DNA of 64,000 bases, from assembly GCA_030650395.1 (NCBI GenBank), contig JAUSDY010000016.1:176896-240895 (forward strand), written 5' to 3'. The translations under genes were made by a program, and so were the position numbers. Under the pieces are notes generated by a model, which was not told where the DNA came from, searched no databases, and worked only from the letters and a program-made list of their open reading frames with translations. Source of the stretch: Acidobacteriota bacterium (GTDB lineage: Bacteria > Acidobacteriota > Vicinamibacteria > Vicinamibacterales > UBA2999). Position 1 is the stretch's first letter; each line of letters starts with the position of its first letter. Below are positions 23,873 to 30,977 of this stretch, piece by piece.

Positions 23873-25141
23873 CTAGTGCGACCCGGCTCCGAATGCGGCG
23901 CGGCCGAGCTCGCCGAGCGTCACGGCGCTGTTGGGCGGCGCGATCAGGGCGTCATACGAGAAGAGGATGATGCCCGCGGTGCCAAGCTTGCGCGCCGCCG
24001 CGATGTGCTGCAGCGTCTGCGCGGCCGAGAGGCGATACGCGCCGATGCCCGCCCAGACCGGACGCGAGCCTGCAGAGTCGATCGCCGCGGCGATCTGCTG
24101 CTGAAACACTGCGGCATCGGTGGTGTACGCCATCGGGCACAGCACGTCGACGAGCGACAGGTCCAGCCACGCGCGCCAGTCCTGCAGGCGATCGTCGAGC
24201 GCGTGCTGCGCGTCCGGCACCACCGCCGCGCTCACCAACGCGCCGGGGCGTTCCGCCTTCACCGCCGCACGGATTCGGGTCACGAGCGCCGTCAGCCGCT
24301 CGCGACGGAAGTCATTCCACCGCTCGCGAAAAAGATTGGGATAGGCGATCGGGTCGAGCAATTCGCGCGCCGCGGCTTCGCTACGCTCGCGGTCGGTCAG
24401 CGCCGGGAAGATGGCGGCCTTGAACTGTTCGAGTGAAGCCGCGCTGTAGTCGAAAGTCTCGTTCGGGTAGCGCACGTAATCCAGGTGCACACCGTCGATC
24501 GCGTAGTTACGGGCCAGCTCACCGATCACCGCCGCCGTGTGTGCTTGTGCCGCCGGATGAAGCGGCGAGGTGTAAAGACCCTCGACATCATCGGCATTGG
24601 CTCGGGTCCAGCGCGCCAGCCGGCCGAGGTAGGCAGGGCTCCGAAGATCGATCTTCTTCATCTCGGCGGCGAGCTCGCGCGGGACCATCAACCATTCGGG
24701 CGCCCGGTAGACCACGTGATCGCGCGAAGCCGGCAGGCTGGCCGCGCTCGACACCAGGTTGACGGCGACCCACGCGTGCACCTTCAGGCCGGCCGTGTGC
24801 GCCAACTCGAGCGTCGTCTTCAGCGGATCGAAGTCTGGTCTTGACAGCAGCTCCGATGCCCGCGGCTCGATCGTGCCGTTGAAATACACATCGCCGCGGC
24901 CGCGCACCTGGATGAGCAGCGTGTTGAAGCCGCCGGCTTCGGCGGCCCGCACCATCTGGCGGATGGCATCCGGCGACGACAGCGTGGTGCGCGTGACCCA
25001 GAGCGCGCGGGTCTGATCGGGAGCGAGAGTGAATCCCGCCGAAGCCTTGGCGAAGGCGGACGGACGTAGCGGGGCGGCGAGCAGCAGGCACAACGCCATG
25101 CCAGAGACGGCGAGGACCACAGGGAGAGATGCGCGCTTCAT
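23873..25141 (-). CDS. GH10-like (GHL10/YngK-type) glycoside hydrolase
   Basis: A secreted 422-residue protein. The signal peptide is MKRASLPVVLAVSGMALCLLL. The TIM-barrel domain has the family's hallmarks: RALWVTRTTLSSPDAI, FNTLLIQVRGRGDVYF, LKVHAWVAVNLV, YAIDGVHLDYVRYP with catalytic-site Asp/Tyr residues, and VDVLCPMAYTTD. The start was set at 25141, since the upstream open frame lacks a signal and crosses a repeat. A palindromic repeat (25035-25064) encodes SAFAKASAG just after the signal peptide. Transcription continues into the symporter and serine hydrolase genes. The exact glycan substrate is unknown; wall-derived oligosaccharide is plausible. Confidence 0.82.
   Translation of the reverse strand: MKRASLPVVLAVSGMALCLLLAAPLRPSAFAKASAGFTLAPDQTRALWVTRTTLSSPDAIRQMVRAAEAGGFNTLLIQVRGRGDVYFNGTIEPRASELLSRPDFDPLKTTLELAHTAGLKVHAWVAVNLVSSAASLPASRDHVVYRAPEWLMVPRELAAEMKKIDLRSPAYLGRLARWTRANADDVEGLYTSPLHPAAQAHTAAVIGELARNYAIDGVHLDYVRYPNETFDYSAASLEQFKAAIFPALTDRERSEAAARELLDPIAYPNLFRERWNDFRRERLTALVTRIRAAVKAERPGALVSAAVVPDAQHALDDRLQDWRAWLDLSLVDVLCPMAYTTDAAVFQQQIAAAIDSAGSRPVWAGIGAYRLSAAQTLQHIAAARKLGTAGIILFSYDALIAPPNSAVTLGELGRAAFGAGSH
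25035..25064. repeat. Intragenic palindrome (30-bp family), in the GH10-like gene
   Basis: CCGCCGAAGCCTTGGCGAAG then GCGGACGGAC. Encodes SAFAKASAG after the signal peptide. Confidence 0.8.
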
Positions 25142-25164
25142 GGGAAACGACCAATTGTAAACTA

Positions 25165-25274
25165 GTGGCATGTACGTTCGATACCTAAAGCGGGCCGTTC
25201 CTACGGAACGGCCCCAGTGCCTTCGATGAGCAACGATGTTCGATACTTTCCATTTCGTTGATACGCTCCACTGA
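25165..25274 (-). repeat. Interspersed 105-bp element, copy 1
   Basis: On the minus strand it shares an 18-base identical start (AGTGGAGCGTATCAACGA) with the element at 53188, and a 26-base block around a perfect palindrome (GGGCCGTTCC, three bases, reverse complement; 25192-25214). Scattered identities (CATCGT, GCTC, CGAAC) keep the alignment over about 105 bases. It fills the gap between two divergent genes. Confidence 0.8.
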
Positions 25275-25276
25275 GG

Positions 25277-26272
25277 ATGCACGTACTGGGAATCGACGCC
25301 GGGGGGACCAAGACCGTGGCCCTGCTGGCCGACGCCGACGGCCGCATCGTGGCGGAGGGCCGCGCCGGCGGCGCGAACCTGCAGGCCTACGGCGAACTCG
25401 AGGTCGAGAAGGTGCTGCACGGCGTGATCGACCTGGCGCTCGGTGAGCGGCCCGTCGTGCCGGCCGCGGTGTGCCTGGGCCTCGCGGGCGTCGACCGGGA
25501 AGGTGACGGCCAGATCATCCGCGACATCATGAAACGCCTGGGCTTTCGCGCTCACACGTTGATCGTCAACGACGCGCTGATCGCACTGGTCGCAGGTAAC
25601 GGCGGCATCGGTCCCCGCCTTCGCCAAGGCTTCGGCGCGGCTGACGCCGGAGTCGTGCTGGTGTCCGGCACCGGCTCGATTGCCTACGGCGTGAACCGCA
25701 GCGGCGGGGCGGCACGCGCCGGCGGCTGGGGGTCGTCGCTCGGCGACGAAGGCTCTGGCTATTGGATCGGCCGCCGGGTGCTCGCCGCAGTGGTGCGCGA
25801 CGCCGACGGACGCGGGCCGCGGACCGCGCTCACGTCAATGGTGCTCGAACGCTTTGGCCTGTCGCGGCCCGAGCAGCTTGTCGCAGCGATCTATGACGAC
25901 GTGACCGGCCGCAGCGCGATCGCCTCGCTCGGCGCGACGGTGGAACGCGCCCGTGCCGACGGCGATCTGGTCGCCATCGAAATCCTTCGCGATGCCGCCA
26001 CCGAGCTCTCTCTGGCCGCATCGTCGGTCGTGACCCGACTGGAGATGCGTGGCGATCAGTTTCCGACATGGCTCGCCGGGGGGCTCCTCACTGGAGTGCC
26101 GTGGCTGGCCGCTGAAGTGACGCGTCACCTCGCCGAGGTCGCGCCTCGCAGCGTGGTCGCGCCGCTCACGGTTGAACCGGCGATCGGCGCCGTGCGGCTG
26201 GCCTTGGCCGAGGCGCAGGGCGGCGTGCAGGTGCCGGTGTATCTCGGTCCGCCGGCGGCAGGTCGCGGGTGA
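25277..26272 (+). CDS. BadF/BadG-type amino-sugar kinase (GlcNAc/MurNAc kinase)
   Basis: An ATP-dependent sugar kinase of 331 residues in the BadF/BadG/BcrA/BcrD family. The ATP-binding phosphate-1 motif is GIDAGGTKTVALL, the second phosphate motif is VSGTGSIAYGVN, and GGWGSSLGDEGSGYWIGRR is the hallmark of N-acetylglucosamine and N-acetylmuramic acid kinases. nagB overlaps its end by four bases and murQ lies next, so it likely feeds both pathways. The residues IGPRLRQGFGAAD, between two conserved motifs, are encoded by a palindromic repeat (25611-25640). Confidence 0.87.
   Translation: MHVLGIDAGGTKTVALLADADGRIVAEGRAGGANLQAYGELEVEKVLHGVIDLALGERPVVPAAVCLGLAGVDREGDGQIIRDIMKRLGFRAHTLIVNDALIALVAGNGGIGPRLRQGFGAADAGVVLVSGTGSIAYGVNRSGGAARAGGWGSSLGDEGSGYWIGRRVLAAVVRDADGRGPRTALTSMVLERFGLSRPEQLVAAIYDDVTGRSAIASLGATVERARADGDLVAIEILRDAATELSLAASSVVTRLEMRGDQFPTWLAGGLLTGVPWLAAEVTRHLAEVAPRSVVAPLTVEPAIGAVRLALAEAQGGVQVPVYLGPPAAGRG
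25611..25640. repeat. Intragenic palindrome (30-bp family), in the amino-sugar kinase
   Basis: CCGCCTTCGCCAAGGCTTCG then GCG. The core is the reverse complement of the copy at 25035. Encodes RLRQGFGA. Confidence 0.8.
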
Positions 26273-27000
26273 TCATTCAACGCTTCGATCACGAAGATGC
26301 GCTCGCCTCCGCCCTGGCTTCGCGGCTGATTGACGCGATCGTGCGCAACCCGAGACTGGTGCTCGGGCTCCCGACCGGCCGTACCCCGCTGCCGGTGTAT
26401 CGCGCGCTTCGCGACCTGACGGCGCGTGCCCTCGTCGATTGGTCGGCCGTGCGCACCTTCAACCTCGACGAGTTTGCGGGCCTTGGCGGCGACGACCCGG
26501 GTAGTTATCGCGCGTTCATGCAGGAGGCGTTGTTCGATCACATTCCGATCGATCCGGTAAACATCGCGATGCTCGACGGCGGCGCGCCAGATCTCGCCGA
26601 GGAATGCCGCCGTTACGAGAAGGCCATCGCTGACGCGGGCGGCATCGACATCCAGATCCTCGGGATTGGCGCCAATGGCCACATCGGGTTCAACGAGCCC
26701 GCCGACGAGCTCCACGCGCACACCCACGTCGCGACGCTGCAGCGGGCGACCCTCGACGCCAACGCCATGCTGTTCGGCGGCGATCCGGGCCGGGTTCCGA
26801 AGTGCGCGCTGTCGATGGGCATGGCCACCATCCTGGGGGCCCGGCAGATTGTGATGATCGCGCTTGGCGAGGAGAAGAGCGACTGCGTGGCGGGGATGGT
26901 GACCGATCTGATCACCACGCGGTTACCGGCGTCGTTCCTGCAGGTGCACCCGCACGTGACCGTGATGCTCGATCACGCGGCGGCGAGCAAGCTCGTTTAG
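26269..27000 (+). CDS. nagB: Glucosamine-6-phosphate deaminase
   Basis: Converts glucosamine-6-phosphate to fructose-6-phosphate and ammonia, linking amino-sugar catabolism to glycolysis. The 243-residue length is normal. Motifs include LGLPTGRTPLPVYRAL, FNLDEFAGLGGDDPGSY and the catalytic GIGANGHIGFNEP. The GTG start at 26269 overlaps the kinase stop. No nagA deacetylase gene is present in the window, so either deacetylation is encoded elsewhere or a different route is used. It is convergent with murQ, with a four-base overlap of the 3' ends. Confidence 0.93.
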   Translation: MIIQRFDHEDALASALASRLIDAIVRNPRLVLGLPTGRTPLPVYRALRDLTARALVDWSAVRTFNLDEFAGLGGDDPGSYRAFMQEALFDHIPIDPVNIAMLDGGAPDLAEECRRYEKAIADAGGIDIQILGIGANGHIGFNEPADELHAHTHVATLQRATLDANAMLFGGDPGRVPKCALSMGMATILGARQIVMIALGEEKSDCVAGMVTDLITTRLPASFLQVHPHVTVMLDHAAASKLV

Positions 27001-27950
27001 GTCTCGCCTCGAAGCACTGCGCGCAAGCGCGCTTCGATGTCTTCGCCGATCGCTTCGCGGATCCGATCATCCGACTTGCGGAGACGCGCCTGTGCCTTCG
27101 CATAGGTCAGCCCGGTCTTCTGCATCACGATGGCGATCTTCACGTTCCACCGCGCGCGCTTGAGCAGCGCGTCCGCCTCCTCGTAGCTGAGGTCCGTCAC
27201 GATGTGCACGATGCGGCAGGCGCGGTCGCGCAGCTTGTCGGATCCGAGCGCGTTGACGTCGACCATCAGGTTGCCGTAGGTCTTGCCAATCAGGATCATC
27301 GCCGACGTCGTCAGCATGTTGAGCACGAGCTTGGTCGCGGTGCCGGCCTTGAGGCGCGTCGAGCCGGCGATGATCTCGGGCCCGACGGCTGGCGCGATCG
27401 TGAGGTCGACGAAGGCCTGCAGCTCGTTGCGAGGGTCGCACGTGACGAACACGACTCGCGCACTGGCTTGTCGCGCGCTCGTGAGCGCACCCCGCACAAA
27501 CGGCGTCATGCCGCTGGCCGACACGCCGATGACGACGTCTTTCTTGGTCGGATCGAGGCGGGTGATGGCGCGCGCGCCTTCTTCGTAGTTGTCTTCGGAT
27601 CCTTCCTTCGCGCGGATCAGGGCGCCCTGGCCGCCGGCCATGATGCCCTGCACCAGCAGTGGATCGGTGCCGAACGTCGGCGGCATCTCGGCCGACTCGA
27701 CGACGCCAAGGCGCCCGCTGGTACCGGCGCCGACAAACACCAGCCGTCCGCCCTTGCGAAGCGCCTTTGCGCACATGTCGGCGCCCAGCGCGATGCGATC
27801 GCGCTCCTTGTGGACCGCGGCCAGCATGCGCCGGTCTTCGGCGAGCATGATGTCGACGATGCCACCGGCGTCGAGCTTGTCGATGGCGAGGGAAGCGGGG
27901 TTGATAGCCTCGGTGGGGAGCGACTGCCACCTGGAACGTGTTTTCGCCAC
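26997..27950 (-). CDS. murQ: N-acetylmuramic acid 6-phosphate etherase
   Basis: Cleaves the lactyl ether of MurNAc-6-phosphate to give GlcNAc-6-phosphate and D-lactate. The 317-residue SIS-domain enzyme has the substrate-binding loop VFVGAGTSGRLGVVESAEMPPTFGT, including the catalytic Glu, and a C-terminal helical segment TGLTYAKAQARLRKSDDRI. MurQ takes the product of MurNAc kinase in peptidoglycan recycling; the kinase here is encoded divergently across nagB. No ribosome site anomalies seen. Confidence 0.95.
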   Translation of the reverse strand: MAKTRSRWQSLPTEAINPASLAIDKLDAGGIVDIMLAEDRRMLAAVHKERDRIALGADMCAKALRKGGRLVFVGAGTSGRLGVVESAEMPPTFGTDPLLVQGIMAGGQGALIRAKEGSEDNYEEGARAITRLDPTKKDVVIGVSASGMTPFVRGALTSARQASARVVFVTCDPRNELQAFVDLTIAPAVGPEIIAGSTRLKAGTATKLVLNMLTTSAMILIGKTYGNLMVDVNALGSDKLRDRACRIVHIVTDLSYEEADALLKRARWNVKIAIVMQKTGLTYAKAQARLRKSDDRIREAIGEDIEARLRAVLRGET

Positions 27951-28016
27951 GGTGAAACGATGATGCTAGTCCTCGCTGCCGAGACTGTCAATGCGGAGTG
28001 CTAGTAAAGTAGCTGC

Positions 28017-28904
28017 GTGAGCAGGCTCGTCGACGCCTATTTGTCCCACTTAGCCGTGGACCGGCGGCTGTCGCCGAATACGGTCGAGAGCTACGCGCGC
28101 GATTTGAACCTGTTGGGACGATTCGCCGCGGGCCGGGATGCCGCCATCGAAACGCTCGACCGGCGATCGCTCGAAGCCGCGGTCCGGCAGTTGATGGGCG
28201 AGGGACGCTCGCCCAAATCCGTCGCTCGCGCGGTCGCCTGCTTTCGCGGCTTCTATGGGTTCCTGGTCGTGGCCGGCCATCTGCCCAACAATCCTGCCGA
28301 CGACCTGCGCGCGCCGCGCGCGTGGCAGACCCTGCCCAAGTTCCTGTCGGTCGAGGAGGTCGACCAGCTGCTCGAGGCGCCCGACGTGTCGGAGCCGCGC
28401 GGGCTGCGCGATCGCGCCTTGATCGAAGTGCTGTACGCAACTGGCTTGCGTGTCTCGGAGCTGGTGAACCTGAAGCCCCAGGACCTCAACCTGGAGAGCG
28501 GCTATCTCACGACCACCGGCAAGGGCCGCAAGCAACGGCTCGTCCCCCTCGGCGAGGAGGCGGCGTCGTGGGTGGCGCGGTATCTGAAGGAAGGCCGGCC
28601 GGCGTTACTCAAGAAGCGCGCGTCGCCGCGGCTGTTTGTGAATGCGCGCGGCGGCACCGGCCTGACGCGCGTCGGGTTCTGGAAGATCCTCACCGCCTAC
28701 GGCCGGCAGGCGGGGATTGGCACGTCGCTGAGCCCGCACGTGCTGCGGCATTCGTTTGCGACGCATCTGCTCGACCGCGGCGCCGACCTCCGCGCGATCC
28801 AGATGATGCTCGGCCACGCGGATTTGTCGACGACGCAAATCTACACGCACATCCTCGATGCGCGGCTGCGCGCCGTGTACGACAAATTCCACCCTCGCAA
28901 CTAA
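28017..28904 (+). CDS. xerD: XerD-type tyrosine recombinase
   Basis: Resolves chromosome dimers at dif together with a XerC partner and FtsK. The product is 295 residues. The N-terminal SAM-like domain covers about 1-85 and the catalytic domain about 105-290. The catalytic residues are visible: Arg in YATGLRVSELV, Lys in TTTGKGRKQRLVPL, His-x-x-Arg in PHVLRHSFATHLL, His in LGHADLSTTQIY and the nucleophilic Tyr in that same segment. A phage-type integrase is less likely because of the short length and the housekeeping neighbours. The PHP gene begins five bases later. Confidence 0.92.
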   Translation: MSRLVDAYLSHLAVDRRLSPNTVESYARDLNLLGRFAAGRDAAIETLDRRSLEAAVRQLMGEGRSPKSVARAVACFRGFYGFLVVAGHLPNNPADDLRAPRAWQTLPKFLSVEEVDQLLEAPDVSEPRGLRDRALIEVLYATGLRVSELVNLKPQDLNLESGYLTTTGKGRKQRLVPLGEEAASWVARYLKEGRPALLKKRASPRLFVNARGGTGLTRVGFWKILTAYGRQAGIGTSLSPHVLRHSFATHLLDRGADLRAIQMMLGHADLSTTQIYTHILDARLRAVYDKFHPRN

Positions 28905-28908
28905 ACTG

Positions 28909-30624
28909 ATGAGGGTGCGGAAGGGAACTGGTCTGAAAGTGTTTGGCGCGCTGGTGGTGATTGCCGCGATCGGTGTGATCGCGATTCTCCCTCCTGCGGC
29001 TCTCGACACCGGTGCCCTCACGCCCGAACCCGGCGGCACGATCGTGCGGGGCGCGTATCACATTCACTCGGTGCGTTCCGATGGCAGCGGCACCGTCGAG
29101 AGCATCGCGGCCGCGGCATCGCGTGCCGGCCTGCAGTTCATCATCCTGACCGACCACGGCGACGGCACGCGGCCCCCCGACCCGCCCAGCTATCGCAGCG
29201 GCGTGTTGACCATCGACGCCGTCGAGCTCAACACGACCAGCGGCCACTACGCCGCGCTGGGCTTGCCCGCGACGCCGTACCCGTTCGCGGGTACGGCGGC
29301 GGACGTGATCGAGGACGTGCATCGGCTCGGCGGGTTCGGCATCGCCGCGCACCCCGGCTCGCCGCGTCCGTCGCTGGCCTGGCTGGCGTGGGACGCCGGC
29401 TTCGACGGCCTCGAGTGGATCAACGCCGACAGTGAATGGCGAGACGAAGAGTGGTGGCCGCTGGCGCGCACGCTCTTGACCTACCCGGTGCGGGCGCCGG
29501 CGTCGATCGCGGCGGTGCTCGATCGTCCTGACGGCGTGCTATCGAAGTGGGACAACGCGACGCAACAGCGCCGGGTGATCGCGCTGGCTGGCGCCGACGC
29601 GCATGCCCGCCTGGCCTTTCGTGCCCGCACCGATCCGGATGTGTCATCCATTCACGTGCCGCTGCCGGGCTACGAGTGGTCTTTTCGGGCGTTCTCGAAT
29701 CATGTCGTGCTCGACGGGCCATTGACCGGCCATGCGTTGATCGACGCGCCGCATCTGCTCGACGCGATCAGGCAGGGCCGGGTCTTTACCGTGATCGACG
29801 GCCTTGCCACGCCCGGTGGGCTGGACTTCTCGATCAGCAGTGTTCAGGGCGTCGCGCGCATGGGCGAGCCATTGACAACCGAGGGCCCTGGCACGTTGCG
29901 CGCGCGAATGGCCGCGCCGCCCGGCACCACGCTCGTGGTGATCCGCAACGGGACCAGGTTAACCACGACCCAGGGCGATGTCGAGCTCAGCCTCCCGCCC
30001 GGGCCGGCCGCGTATCGGTTGGAAGCCTATTTGCCTTCGGGCCCCGGCACACCTTCGGTCCCATGGATGGTCTCGAACCCGATCTATGTCGGCCTCGGAG
30101 ACCCTTCGCTCCTCAGCATCGGCGACGCCGCGCCGCTGTCGCGCATACCGGCCCGCCTCACTGAGGCCGCACCCGAGTTCGGCCGCGGCGATGCCAGTGC
30201 TGTCGCGTTCAGCGAGCCGCGACCGGGAACCCGAGCCGGGGAACCGCCGGCGGTCTGGACGTTCGCGCTGTCGGCGGGGACGGCGCGCGGTCAGTTCGCG
30301 GCGCTTCAGATTCCGATCACCGGCGGCCTGGCGCCATTCGATCGGGTGCGTTTCACGGTCGTGTCCGATCGGCCGATGCGGGCCTGGGCACAATTGCGCG
30401 CGACGGTGGGCACCCCCGAGCGATGGGGCAGGACGTTTTACACCGACGAAGAGGAGAGGATCGTCGACCTCCGCCTCGAAGACTTCCAGCCGATCGGCGG
30501 CAACGCCGCGGCGAAGCCTCCGCTGGACAAGGTCGACTCGCTGCTATTTGTCGTCGATACGCTCAATACGCTGCCGGGGGGCACAGGGACCATCACGATT
30601 TCCCAAGTTGCGTTCGTTCGTTAA
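28909..30624 (+). CDS. Membrane-anchored PHP-domain phosphoesterase
   Basis: A 571-residue protein with an N-terminal membrane anchor (VFGALVVIAAIGVIAILPP) and a PHP metal-dependent phosphoesterase domain at about residues 45-285. Metal-ligand motifs include YHIHSVRSDGSG, TDHGDG, HPGSP and ALAGADAHAR. The C-terminal half is beta-rich with no known motif and could bind a ligand. PHP enzymes hydrolyse phosphate esters or act in polymerase proofreading; here the secreted or periplasmic location argues for a catabolic or processing role. I chose the ATG at 28909, which gives a clean anchor. Confidence 0.8.
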   Translation: MRVRKGTGLKVFGALVVIAAIGVIAILPPAALDTGALTPEPGGTIVRGAYHIHSVRSDGSGTVESIAAAASRAGLQFIILTDHGDGTRPPDPPSYRSGVLTIDAVELNTTSGHYAALGLPATPYPFAGTAADVIEDVHRLGGFGIAAHPGSPRPSLAWLAWDAGFDGLEWINADSEWRDEEWWPLARTLLTYPVRAPASIAAVLDRPDGVLSKWDNATQQRRVIALAGADAHARLAFRARTDPDVSSIHVPLPGYEWSFRAFSNHVVLDGPLTGHALIDAPHLLDAIRQGRVFTVIDGLATPGGLDFSISSVQGVARMGEPLTTEGPGTLRARMAAPPGTTLVVIRNGTRLTTTQGDVELSLPPGPAAYRLEAYLPSGPGTPSVPWMVSNPIYVGLGDPSLLSIGDAAPLSRIPARLTEAAPEFGRGDASAVAFSEPRPGTRAGEPPAVWTFALSAGTARGQFAALQIPITGGLAPFDRVRFTVVSDRPMRAWAQLRATVGTPERWGRTFYTDEEERIVDLRLEDFQPIGGNAAAKPPLDKVDSLLFVVDTLNTLPGGTGTITISQVAFVR

Positions 30625-30633
30625 AAAACTAGG

Positions 30634-30729
30634 GTGCGTACCGTGCGTACGGTTCCAAGGGTGCGTACTGTGCTCTTGGTGCCAATTGTGCACCTCTCGC
30701 ACTTTTGGAACTGTACGCACGGTACGCAC
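30634..30729. repeat. Nonamer array with 25-bp inverted arms
   Basis: The left arm (30634-30658) matches the reverse complement of the right arm (30705-30729) at 24 of 25 positions; units are GTGCGTACC/GTGCGTACG. It lies between convergent genes and provides the last bases before the small membrane protein's TAG stop. It is a candidate bidirectional terminator. Confidence 0.85.
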
Positions 30730-30977
30730 TAGTGCCTTATGTCGTATCGCACACTCATTTCCCAGATGAGCAGCGCGATGCCCATGCCGAGCAGGCCGCC
30801 GCCGGCGGCCAGCCACCACAGTGCGAACGTGGTGCCGCCCGTCGCGTAACCGCCGTTCTCGAGCGCCTGGACCATCTGGATGAAGCCGGCTGGAAGCACC
30901 ACCAGCGACGAGGCCAGGCAGACGCCGCCTGCGATGGTCCGAATCGTTGAGCCTTTCTGCAGCGGTGGTTGGATCAC
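30729..30977 (-). CDS. Small two-helix membrane protein
   Basis: An 82-residue protein with two hydrophobic helices (IAGGVCLASSLVVLPAGFI and WWLAAGGGLLGMGIALLI). I do not recognise the family. I chose the GTG at 30977 as the start, since it overlaps the stop of the LptF-LptG fusion gene (GTGA). This arrangement suggests translational coupling to lipopolysaccharide export, possibly as a small accessory subunit. Its stop codon sits at the edge of a nonamer array. Confidence 0.6.
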   Translation of the reverse strand: MIQPPLQKGSTIRTIAGGVCLASSLVVLPAGFIQMVQALENGGYATGGTTFALWWLAAGGGLLGMGIALLIWEMSVRYDIRH

